Positions 23,904-30,134 of a stretch of 30,134 bases of DNA are shown piece by piece. The translations under genes were made by a program, and so were the position numbers. The notes beneath the pieces are model-generated. The model saw nothing but the letters and a program-made list of their open reading frames with translations, did no database searches and was not told where the DNA came from. The first letter of the stretch is position 1; each line of letters starts with the position of its first letter. The DNA comes from Enterocloster lavalensis (lineage in GTDB: Bacteria > Bacillota > Clostridia > Lachnospirales > Lachnospiraceae), in NCBI RefSeq assembly GCF_902364025.1, contig NZ_CABJCG010000033.1, positions 1-30,134 of the forward strand. The letters are read 5' to 3'.

Positions 23904-24616
23904 CGTCTTTTGGCGGCTTCCACCAGCGCGCCAAGGATGTCCCGGTTCTCCCGGCTGCTCCGGTATGAGAACTCGGGATGCCACTGAACGCCCCAAACAA
24001 ACCGGCGGTCCGGCATGTAAATCCCCTCGATCAGGCCGTCCGTTGCCACCGCCATGGCCTTAAAAGGCCCTGCCAGCTCCTTCACGGCCTGGTGATGGCA
24101 GCTGTTGACCGGCAAATCCTCCCTGCCAAGCAGCGCGTGCAAAGGAGCGCCGGGAAGCAGCTTTACCATGTGGGCGCAGCGGTCGTAGGGCGGTTTCATG
24201 CGGTGCTCCACCTCCGAGGGAGCTTCCGAGGGCAGGTCCTGGTAAAGAGTTCCGCCAAACACCGCGTTCATCAGCTGATGTCCCCGGCAGATGCCCAGCA
24301 CCGCCTTGTCCCGCTGCACAGCCCCGCGCAGAATGTACGCGTCCATGCGGTCCCGCAGTCCGGACACGATCCCGCAACGTTCGGACGGCTCCTGCCCGTA
24401 CAGAGCCGGGGAAACGTCCTGTCCGCCGGTCAGAATGAATCCGTCGCAGCTCTCCAGGAAATAATCCAGCATGTCCGCATTTCCGGTGAGCGGTGGCATT
24501 AAGGGTATTGCCCCCTGCTCCTCCAGACCTTTCATGTACCCGGGCAGCATCCAGTAGCTGTCCCGTTCCTCATCCAACAGGGGCATGACCCCGATTACCG
24601 GCTTTCCCTCAAACAT
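23900..24616 (-). CDS. Class-I glutamine amidotransferase-like hydrolase (peptidase C26, PuuD-like)
   Basis: The family includes gamma-glutamyl-gamma-aminobutyrate hydrolase (PuuD), which frees GABA from its gamma-glutamyl adduct, but substrates differ and none can be named here. The 238-residue protein has the class-I amidotransferase triad: Cys110 in GICRGHQLMN, and His213 and Glu215 in VQWHPEF. FILTGGQDVSPALYG earlier forms the oxyanion region typical of C26 members. I chose the ATG at 24616, with GGAGG seven bases before it; an in-frame start eight codons upstream lacks a site. It is single-gene, with its own near-consensus promoter, and its stop lies inside the shared terminator. Confidence 0.88.
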   Translation of the reverse strand: MFEGKPVIGVMPLLDEERDSYWMLPGYMKGLEEQGAIPLMPPLTGNADMLDYFLESCDGFILTGGQDVSPALYGQEPSERCGIVSGLRDRMDAYILRGAVQRDKAVLGICRGHQLMNAVFGGTLYQDLPSEAPSEVEHRMKPPYDRCAHMVKLLPGAPLHALLGREDLPVNSCHHQAVKELAGPFKAMAVATDGLIEGIYMPDRRFVWGVQWHPEFSYRSSRENRDILGALVEAAKRR

Positions 24617-24665
24617 ACCTCGTCCTCCGTCCCGGCCCATTGCAGCGCCATTTTAAGATTTTCAT

Positions 24666-24694
24666 AGTATAGCGCGTTTTAAAAAACGTGTCAA
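24666..24694 (-). promoter_or_regulatory. Near-consensus sigma-A promoter of the amidotransferase gene
   Basis: On the minus strand a perfect TTGACA (24689-24694) and TATACT (24666-24671) are 17 bp apart. The spacer contains GTTTTTTAAAAC, a partial dyad that could be an operator. Confidence 0.88.
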
Positions 24695-24721
24695 GATTTC
24701 CGCGGGCAGCCAGCCGCGGGC

Positions 24722-24759
24722 AAAAAAGGGCCCGGCGCATAGAAAACAACGCCGGACCC
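24722..24759 (-). terminator. Terminator of the CNNM-oadB-microprotein operon
   Basis: On the minus strand GGGTCCGGCG (24750-24759) pairs with CGCCGGGCCC (24728-24737), one G-T wobble, followed by six T (24722-24727). It comes 31 bp after the stop of the 42-residue gene. Confidence 0.85.
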
Positions 24760-24790
24760 CGGGTCCTCAGTCTGAAATCAGATCAAACTC

Positions 24791-24919
24791 TTATTTCTTT
24801 TTATTTGCAATTTTCCCCATCAAAATCACTGCGATCATGATGATAAAGATGGCGGCAAAAATTCCGACCATACCCTTGCCCATAATCTCCAGGGCGATTT
24901 CCACATTTGTCATATTCAT
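24791..24919 (-). CDS. OadG-like small membrane subunit, 42 residues
   Basis: This short gene starts with ATG at 24919, seven bases after GGAGGAAA-type GAGGAGG, and ends TAA at 24791. The product is 42 residues: a short N-terminus, one hydrophobic helix (about 17-34, MVGIFAAIFIIMIAVILM), then a basic tail ending in KIANKKK. That layout resembles a minimal gamma subunit of Na+-pumping decarboxylases (OadG, which is a single-helix protein of about 80 residues). It begins 23 bp after the oadB stop on the same strand and is followed by the operon terminator, which supports translation and a joint role. The gene is below usual size cut-offs. Function is inference; the start and stop are seen directly. 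Confidence 0.8.
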   Translation of the reverse strand: MNMTNVEIALEIMGKGMVGIFAAIFIIMIAVILMGKIANKKK

Positions 24920-24942
24920 ATCATTTCCTCCTCACGCCGGGC

Positions 24943-26103
24943 TTACAGGTACTGAGTTACAATGCTGATGACAAGGCCGCCTGCGATTACGGAGGCAACC
25001 TGGCCGGACACGTTGGTTCCCGCCGCCTGCATCAGGATAATATTTCCGGGCTCCGCTTCCGCCGCCATCTTCTGCACCACGCGGGAGGACATGGGGAAGG
25101 CGGAAATGCCGCAGCCGCCGATCATGGGGTTCACCGGGGGCTTGCCTGCCATCTTTAAGAACACGTTGACCACCTTGGCAAAGAGCACGCCGCCGATGGT
25201 GTCGAACACAAAGGCCACCAGGCCCAGTGCCATGATCATCAGGGTGGCCGGGTTCACAAACTGCTCGGCCCTCATGCTGAAGGAGATGGTGATGCCTAAC
25301 AGCAGAGTAATGATATTTGCCAACTCGTTCTGGGCCGCCTGGCTCAGGGAGTGAAGCACGCCGCACTCACGCAGCAGGTTTCCGAACATCAGGAATCCCA
25401 CCAGCGCCACGGACTGCGGGGAGATGAAGCCCACGATGATGGTAACCGCGATGGGAAATGCGATTCTCATGCCGCGGCTCACGTCGCCGGGATTGTACTG
25501 CATGTGGATGCAGCGCTCCTTTTTCGTGGTCACCAGCTTGATTGCAAAGGGCTGGATAATGGGCACCAGGGCCATGTAGGAGTAGGCGGCCACCGCGATT
25601 GGGCCCATGTAGTTGGAGCCCAGCACCTGGGAAACCAGGATGGAGGTGGGGCCGTCCGCAGCGCCGATGATTCCGATGGATGCCGCGTCCTTTAAGTCAA
25701 AGCCCATCAGGCAGGCGATCAGAATCGCCGCGAAGATACCGAACTGAGCGGCTGCTCCGAACAAAAACAGCACCGGCTGGCTGAGCAGGGGCCCGAAATC
25801 GATCATCGCGCCGATGCCGATGAACAGCAGAATGGGCATGGCCTCGGAAGCCTCGATACCCACCTCAAAGAGCCACTGGATAATCCCCGCCGCCTCCACC
25901 TTGTTCTGTACCAGCTGATCGATCACGCCGGAATAGGGCAGATTCACCAGAATCGCGCCGAAGCCCAGAGGCAGCAGCAGGGAAGGCTCATACTCCTTCT
26001 TGACCGCCAGGACAATGAGGGCAATTCCCACAATGTACATTGCGATCATTTTCCAGCCGCCCGGCCCCAGCACCGCCATGATACCGTCTAATAAAAACTC
26101 CAT
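24943..26103 (-). CDS. oadB: Sodium-ion-translocating decarboxylase beta subunit
   Basis: Beta subunits of oxaloacetate, methylmalonyl-CoA and glutaconyl-CoA decarboxylases form the membrane channel that couples decarboxylation of carboxybiotin to Na+ export. The 386-residue protein has about ten hydrophobic segments and family signatures IGIGAMIDFGPLL, GAAAQFGIF, GAADGPTSI (the conserved Asp of the ion site lies in GAADGP), and NPMIGGCGISAFPMSSRVVQ. GGGAGGAG precedes the ATG. The catalytic alpha subunit and biotin carrier are not in the window. Upstream in the same direction is the CNNM-type gene (37 bp), downstream the OadG-like gene. Confidence 0.93.
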   Translation of the reverse strand: MEFLLDGIMAVLGPGGWKMIAMYIVGIALIVLAVKKEYEPSLLLPLGFGAILVNLPYSGVIDQLVQNKVEAAGIIQWLFEVGIEASEAMPILLFIGIGAMIDFGPLLSQPVLFLFGAAAQFGIFAAILIACLMGFDLKDAASIGIIGAADGPTSILVSQVLGSNYMGPIAVAAYSYMALVPIIQPFAIKLVTTKKERCIHMQYNPGDVSRGMRIAFPIAVTIIVGFISPQSVALVGFLMFGNLLRECGVLHSLSQAAQNELANIITLLLGITISFSMRAEQFVNPATLMIMALGLVAFVFDTIGGVLFAKVVNVFLKMAGKPPVNPMIGGCGISAFPMSSRVVQKMAAEAEPGNIILMQAAGTNVSGQVASVIAGGLVISIVTQYL

Positions 26104-26140
26104 TTTTTAATCTCCTCCCTTGAATTGGTATACAAGCAAT

Positions 26141-27475
26141 TTATCGATGTTCCGGCCCGGAGCCCGTCAGGGTCAGCCGCACATGGCCGATGACCCGGTC
26201 CTCCTGGTCCAGAATTTCGTACTCCGCCTCCGGCGTCACCACCGTTAAGGGCAGCTCCCCGGATTCCGGGATGTAGCCCAGTTGTTCGATCAGATAACCG
26301 GACAGCGTGTCGCAGTAGCTCTCAATGTGCAGATGAAGTTCCTCCTCCAGGTCATAGATCTGAGCGCTGCCCAGCACCCGGAACATTTTATGGGGCTCCA
26401 GGACCACAAGGTCCGGCTCCTCGGTCTCATATTCCTCCTGGATCTCGCCTACGATCTCCTCGATCAGGTCCTCCAGCGTGACCATTCCCGACACTCCGCC
26501 GTACTCATCCACCAGGATTGCGATCTTCACCTTATTTTTCTGCATTTCCCGGAACAGAGCGTCCGTCCTGCGGTTTTCCGGAACAAAAAACGGTTCCTTT
26601 AACAGCGTCCGGATCTCCACCTGGCTGAAGGACTGATCCTTGGCGCAGATCACAAAATCCTTCATGGACAGAATGCCCACAATATTATCAATTTCCCCCT
26701 CGTAAACGGGTATTTTGGAATGCATGCTCTTTAAAATTCCGTCGATGTATTCCTCCATCGGATCTTCCAGATTGATGGCAACCATGTCCTGCCGCGGGAC
26801 CATCACCTCCTTGGCCCGCTTGTCGTCAAAGGAGAAAATGGACGTGATCATCTCCTTCTCGATCTCGTTGAACACGCCGGTCTCGCTGCCCGTCTCCAGC
26901 ATGGACTTGATCTCCTCCTCGGACACCTCGGCCTCCAGCGTCTCGCTGTGCATGCCGATGAGCTTTAAAAAGCCGCTGGTGGAAAGGGATAACAGCCGGA
27001 TAAAGGGATTTAGCACCCGGGAGATCATGAAGATCGGACGCACGCAGAACAGGCTGAAGGTTTCCGCCTTCTGCAGCGCGATGCGCTTGGGCACCAGTTC
27101 GCCGAACACCAGGTTGAAGTAGGCCAGCACAATGGTGACGCACACGCCGGCAATGGTCTGGCTGTAGGGAATCCCCCACTCCAGCATCCGCACGCCCAGC
27201 ACCTGGGAAATACCCGTGGCCGCCGATGCGCTGGAAAAGAATCCGGCAAATGTGATCGCCACCTGGATGGTGGACAGAAATACAGTCGAGTCTTTCATCA
27301 GGCGTTCAATCAGCGCAGCGCGTTTATCGCCCTGCTCCGCCAGACGGTGAATCTTGTTCTTGTTCACCGAAACCACCGCCATCTCCGCTCCCGCGAAGAA
27401 CGCGTTGACCGCCGTCAGAAACACCAGAAACAACAGTTGGAATGCAATACCGCCCGATAGAGGGTCGCTCTCCAT
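26141..27475 (-). CDS. CNNM/CorC-type transporter-like membrane protein (DUF21 + CBS pair + CorC domain)
   Basis: The protein is about 444 residues. An N-terminal DUF21 membrane domain (about 10-190, four hydrophobic stretches, with FFAGAEMAVVSVNKNKI) is followed by two CBS domains (from RAKEVMVPRQDMVAI to VDEYGGVSGMVTLEDLIEEIVGEI), then a C-terminal CorC/HlyC domain (from about 355). Older names call it hemolysin; characterised relatives are Mg2+ or Co2+ efflux proteins. I chose the ATG at 27475, behind AAGGAGG with 12-bp spacing; a start 14 codons upstream is possible. It is first in an apparent operon with oadB and has its own promoter. Confidence 0.9.
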   Translation of the reverse strand: MESDPLSGGIAFQLLFLVFLTAVNAFFAGAEMAVVSVNKNKIHRLAEQGDKRAALIERLMKDSTVFLSTIQVAITFAGFFSSASAATGISQVLGVRMLEWGIPYSQTIAGVCVTIVLAYFNLVFGELVPKRIALQKAETFSLFCVRPIFMISRVLNPFIRLLSLSTSGFLKLIGMHSETLEAEVSEEEIKSMLETGSETGVFNEIEKEMITSIFSFDDKRAKEVMVPRQDMVAINLEDPMEEYIDGILKSMHSKIPVYEGEIDNIVGILSMKDFVICAKDQSFSQVEIRTLLKEPFFVPENRRTDALFREMQKNKVKIAILVDEYGGVSGMVTLEDLIEEIVGEIQEEYETEEPDLVVLEPHKMFRVLGSAQIYDLEEELHLHIESYCDTLSGYLIEQLGYIPESGELPLTVVTPEAEYEILDQEDRVIGHVRLTLTGSGPEHR

Positions 27476-27536
27476 AATAAAATCATTCCTCCTTTTGGAA
27501 ATTATTATTAGCGCCATTCTCTGCGCTTTTGCGTTT

Positions 27537-27565
27537 ATTATACAGAATCCACGGCTTTCTGTCAG
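27537..27565 (-). promoter_or_regulatory. Sigma-A promoter for the CNNM-oadB operon
   Basis: On the minus strand CTGACA (27560-27565) and a perfect TATAAT (27537-27542) are separated by 17 bp, about 60 bp before the chosen start. Confidence 0.8.
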
Positions 27566-27572
27566 CAAAAAA

Positions 27573-27622
27573 TTTCTGAAAATTCTTTCAGAAATAGTGC
27601 CGGACCGGTCCAATGCGATTGG
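27573..27622. promoter_or_regulatory. Palindromes between divergent CNNM and sugar-kinase promoters
   Basis: TTTCTGAAA (27573-27581), a 4-nt gap, then TTTCAGAAA (27586-27594) form a 9-bp inverted repeat. GGACCGGTCC (27602-27611) is a perfect palindrome. CCAAT-gcg-ATTGG (27610-27622) is a second inverted repeat overlapping it by two bases. They lie in the 72 bp between the -35 of the minus promoter and the -35 of the plus promoter, a position suited to operators. No regulator is known. Confidence 0.5.
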
Positions 27623-27628
27623 TTTTTG

Positions 27629-27657
27629 TTGCATCCACGGCCTTTCCGGGCTATGAT
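27629..27657 (+). promoter_or_regulatory. Sigma-A promoter for the PfkB-family kinase gene
   Basis: TTGCAT (27629-27634) and TATGAT (27652-27657) are 17 bp apart, about 50 bp before the gene. Confidence 0.8.
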
Positions 27658-27707
27658 GAAAGGGCAAACCGGGTGAAAAACCGCTCGTAAAACGGAGGGA
27701 TAACGTC

Positions 27708-28658
27708 ATGAAACCTGCACTGATCATCGGCTCCACTGTGGCCGACGTCACAATTCGCCTTCCCCGCCTGCCCCACACGGGTCAGGATATCAATATCAGC
27801 AGCCAGTCCATGACCCTGGGCGGCTGCGCCTTCAATGTCTCGGAGATGCTGCGCCGCTTCGGCCTGCCTTACCACCTCTTCTCACCGGTGGGCAGCGGAA
27901 TTTACGGAGATTTCGTGCGCAGCAGGCTGCGGGAAAAGGAGATTCCGTTGCTGATTCCATGCCCGGAGGAGGAAAACGGCTGCTGCTACTGCTTTGTGGA
28001 GTCTACGGGCGAGCGGACCTTCGCGGCACTCCACGGCGCTGAGTACCGTTTTAAACCCCAGTGGTTCGACCTGCTGGACCCGAAAGAGCTGGGGCCGGTC
28101 TATGTCTGCGGCCTGGAACTGGAGGAGGACACCGGGGAGGTGATTCTGGATTACCTGGAAGCCAACCCGCCAAAGGCGCTGTATTTCGCGCCGGGGCCGC
28201 GGATCGGGGAGATCGGGCAAGAAAAGCTTGAGCGGATGTGGAATCTGTCGCCGGTGGTACATTTGAATGGGCAGGAGGCAAAGGTGTGCGCGGAGATGAT
28301 GGCCAGGGTTGATGGTGATCGGACGGATGCACCGGCAGGGGAGTATACCGTGCAAGCTGCACAGATCATCTGCCGCCGCACCGGAAACCATGTGATTGTG
28401 ACCCTGGGAGCGGACGGCGCTCTGGTCTGTTACCGCTCAGGCTGCTGGCGCCACATTCCTTCCCGCCCGGCGCGTCAGGCGGATACCAACGGAGCCGGGG
28501 ACAGCCACGCCGGGACGGTTATCGCCTGCGGAATGCGCGGAATGTCCCTGGAGGATTCAGTCCGCACTGCTAACCTGGTGGCTGCCGCCGCGGTGGAGCA
28601 TCCCGGAGCCGGGTTGCCGGACGAGGTGTTCGACCAGTTGAAGTTGAAGTTCAAGTGA
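27708..28658 (+). CDS. PfkB-family carbohydrate kinase
   Basis: Ribokinase/PfkB-family enzymes phosphorylate sugars or nucleosides with ATP. The 316-residue product shows GGCAFNVSEMLRRFG (38-52), the substrate-side signature, and the C-terminal signature DTNGAGDSHAG (259-269) with catalytic Asp265 and the GAGD anion hole; the usual residue after GAGD is often Ser or Ala followed by Phe, here it is S-H. The substrate cannot be named from sequence. GGAGG lies nine bases before the ATG. It is convergent with the DUF1905 gene (26 bp apart) and has no clear intrinsic terminator between them. Confidence 0.9.
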   Translation: MKPALIIGSTVADVTIRLPRLPHTGQDINISSQSMTLGGCAFNVSEMLRRFGLPYHLFSPVGSGIYGDFVRSRLREKEIPLLIPCPEEENGCCYCFVESTGERTFAALHGAEYRFKPQWFDLLDPKELGPVYVCGLELEEDTGEVILDYLEANPPKALYFAPGPRIGEIGQEKLERMWNLSPVVHLNGQEAKVCAEMMARVDGDRTDAPAGEYTVQAAQIICRRTGNHVIVTLGADGALVCYRSGCWRHIPSRPARQADTNGAGDSHAGTVIACGMRGMSLEDSVRTANLVAAAAVEHPGAGLPDEVFDQLKLKFK

Positions 28659-28684
28659 CAGGTATGGCTGCCGGTTTGCTCCTA

Positions 28685-28960
28685 TTATTCCCGCTCCCGC
28701 AGCACTACCCGCACCATATCTCCGGGTTGTTTGCCGATGGCGGCCCGGATATCCTTCCGCACGCCCAGAATGTGCCCCGGTGTTTTCATCCGCACCAGGC
28801 TGCCGTCGTAGGCCGCCCCGTCAAACCAGGCGTGCACCTTCACTCTGCCCTTCCCGAACTCTTTACGCACGTCAAAGGGAATCTCCACATAGGCCCCGTC
28901 CATATCCGGTACCTTTTGGATTTCCGCCTCGAACACATACTCTTTGTCATTCACCCGCAC
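28685..28960 (-). CDS. DUF1905-family protein
   Basis: The 91-residue product matches the DUF1905 fold by its pattern: [41 protein letters not shown] then [25 protein letters not shown] and VRVVLRERE. It is a small all-beta type domain of unknown function. The start is GTG; GGGAGG is only four bases from the first GTG (28960) and ten bases from a second in-frame GTG at 28954, which may be the true start. It is alone on its strand and convergent with the sugar kinase gene. Confidence 0.85.
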   Translation of the reverse strand: MRVNDKEYVFEAEIQKVPDMDGAYVEIPFDVRKEFGKGRVKVHAWFDGAAYDGSLVRMKTPGHILGVRKDIRAAIGKQPGDMVRVVLRERE

Positions 28961-29159
28961 CGCACCTCCCGAAATTGGATTCTTCTCTCAGGATTTCCAG
29001 AATAACGCCGCTTTATCCGCGGCTGGACCGATTGCCGCCCAAACTGTAAGCGAAACTTAATGATATAACAAGATTCCCGCAAAACAAAGTGAGGCCGGGC
29101 ATGATATGATAAAAGCAGATACCCCGCGTGTTTTTACAACAACAGAAGGAGTCAATCCC
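28961..29159. other. Divergent DUF1905-lipoprotein interval
   Basis: This 199-bp gap holds a GCCGC/GCGGC hairpin around 29010-29026 and a -10-like TATGAT at 29105-29110 for the downstream lipoprotein, without a recognisable -35. AGAAGGAG before 29160 is the ribosome site of that gene. I see no other gene here. Confidence 0.4.
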
Positions 29160-30026
29160 ATGAAACCTATATCAATCAAAGGCCTGCGGGCGGCCTCATC
29201 CATTTTTGCCCTGCTGTTCATTCTCAACGCCTCCGGCTGTGCGGGAGCCGCCGGTTCTCCCTCCGTGCCGGCGGCGGCTGGAACCACGGCGGCGGCAGAA
29301 ACCATGGCGGCGACAGAAACCACGGCGGCGACAGAAACCACGGTGGCTGCCGGAACCACAACTGCGGCGGTGCCGCAGACTTCGACCAGCGCAGAACGGA
29401 CAGCAGAAGCCGCAACCACAAAAGCGCTTGAAAAAACGGCTTCCGAGGAGACCGGCGCCCCCTCTTCTCCGCACAGCGCCCCCACGTCGGAAAGCGACCT
29501 GCCCACTCTGAGCGTCATTTATCAGGACGGCACCGCTGTCGCTGAAATCCCTACACAGTCCGGCGGGTACACCCTCACGATTCCCCAGCCCGATGGCACC
29601 GCCCAGTCCATCATCGCCTGTGGAGCCGATCCTCTGTCCGACCTGGCGCAGCGCACCAAAGAAATCCCCTATGTGGAGTACGGCGGACAGATGATCCTTT
29701 CCTTTGAGGATGGCTCACAGCCTGATTCCGTAGAGCTGACCGACATTATTCTGCAAAAAGACGGAACCTCCCAGTTTGGCGAACGGACCTATGTCCACAC
29801 CACGTTGGAATGCATCGACGGCAAAGCGGAATTCACCCTGGAAGAAAACCCCGTGGTGTATCTCAGCTCCACCATCAATCCAGAGGGCTTTTACCGCGGA
29901 TTCCGTGTAAACTGCACTTGGGAGAACGGTTCCGCGGCAGAGTATGGGTTTGTGTTCCGCGCGGGAACCTGCTTTCCGATTGAATCGTCGCCGGAAACAT
30001 CGGCTGTATCGCCTACCCAGGCATAA
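29160..30026 (+). CDS. Lipoprotein with Thr/Ala-rich repeat linker, function unknown
   Basis: The 288-residue product has a lipoprotein signal: basic start (KPISIKGLR), hydrophobic core (AASSIFALLFILNA) and ASGC with the lipidated Cys27. A low-complexity Thr/Ala/Glu linker (about 40-125) holds an 18-bp tandem repeat at 42-70. The remaining C-terminal part (about 128-280) looks globular and rich in beta-structure (TLSVIYQDGTAVAEIP, YVEYGGQMILSFEDGSQPDSVELTD, YGFVFRAGTCFPI); I do not recognise the family. The ATG at 29160 has AAGGAG before it; the open frame begins at 29106 but the leader residues are unlike a signal. It would sit on the outer face of the membrane, after Lgt modification. Confidence 0.85.
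   Translation: MKPISIKGLRAASSIFALLFILNASGCAGAAGSPSVPAAAGTTAAAETMAATETTAATETTVAAGTTTAAVPQTSTSAERTAEAATTKALEKTASEETGAPSSPHSAPTSESDLPTLSVIYQDGTAVAEIPTQSGGYTLTIPQPDGTAQSIIACGADPLSDLAQRTKEIPYVEYGGQMILSFEDGSQPDSVELTDIILQKDGTSQFGERTYVHTTLECIDGKAEFTLEENPVVYLSSTINPEGFYRGFRVNCTWENGSAAEYGFVFRAGTCFPIESSPETSAVSPTQA
29283..29369 (+). repeat. 18-bp tandem repeat in the lipoprotein linker
   Basis: About five six-codon units encode TTAAAE, TMAATE, TTAATE, TTVAAG and TTTAAV. The DNA is a near-regular ACCACGGCGGCG-type repeat, a likely site for length change by slippage. Confidence 0.8.
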
Positions 30027-30033
30027 ATTTCCA

Positions 30034-30080
30034 AAAAGAGAGCCCTCGCAGCCAGTTCATGGCGCTGAGGACTCTCTTTT
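30034..30080 (+). terminator. Intrinsic terminator after the lipoprotein gene
   Basis: AAAAGAGAG at the start pairs with CTCTCTTTT at 30072-30080, with further pairing (CCTC/GAGG, CAGC/GCTG) around a short loop. It begins eight bases after the stop codon. Bases 30081-30134 continue with hairpin-like sequence to the edge. Confidence 0.85.
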
Positions 30081-30134
30081 GTTATGGCTTTAGCCAGTTG
30101 AGTGCGTTGGAGTTCCTGAGGTCAGGAACGGAGA

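Noticed and set aside
28961..29159. Leader codons from 29106 as part of the lipoprotein
   Set aside because: An ATG at 29160 has a good AAGGAG site and begins a proper signal peptide; the upstream codons add nothing like a signal sequence.

Overview
This window looks like chromosomal DNA from a GC-rich, endospore-forming Firmicute, most likely a Lachnospiraceae (Clostridium cluster XIVa, Enterocloster/Lachnoclostridium-like). That assignment is inference. It rests on SpoIIGA, pro-sigma-E and sigma-G beside a complete low-GC-Gram-positive style division/cell-wall (dcw) cluster, on strong AGGAGG-type ribosome sites, and on a Na+-pump decarboxylase beta subunit. I see no tRNA, rRNA, CRISPR array, insertion sequence or phage gene.

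Layout. Positions 77-2227 hold the coenzyme A genes coaBC (minus) and coaX (plus), divergently transcribed. Positions 2486-4341 hold sigG and a NYN nuclease/OST-HTH gene (plus). Positions 4777-6409 hold spoIIGA-sigE (minus), preceded by a promoter with Spo0A-box-like sites and an unusual 22-bp spacer. On each side of this sporulation operon lies a ~260-bp, multi-hairpin structured element (4489-4755 and 6764-7022). The two elements share fold and core motif, but their outer stems are unrelated in sequence.

Positions 7118-21106 are a minus-strand dcw operon in the order mraZ, rsmH, ftsL-like, PBP with repetitive tail, second PBP, mraY, murD, ftsW/spoVE, murA, ftsQ/divIB, ftsZ. It starts from a consensus promoter followed directly by an array of CCACTT boxes at ~10-bp steps, which I interpret as the MraZ operator. 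murG, murB and murC are absent, and murA sits where murG/murB often lie. ftsZ also has its own promoter and a TTG start. Lgt (lipoprotein lipidation) follows upstream on the same strand, insulated from mraZ by terminators.

Positions 22682-30026 are mixed housekeeping and accessory genes: ychF, a class-I glutamine amidotransferase-like hydrolase, a CNNM/CorC-type membrane protein in an apparent operon with oadB and a previously uncalled 42-residue OadG-like microprotein, a PfkB-family sugar kinase, a DUF1905 protein, and a Thr/Ala-rich lipoprotein.

The genes combine three themes: peptidoglycan precursor synthesis and septation (MraY, MurD, MurA, FtsW, PBPs, FtsL, FtsQ, FtsZ), the mother-cell and forespore sigma switch (SpoIIGA activates pro-sigma-E; sigma-G acts later in the forespore), and cofactor or envelope support (CoaBC, CoaX, Lgt). 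The main candidate for something undescribed is the paired structured element flanking spoIIGA-sigE.
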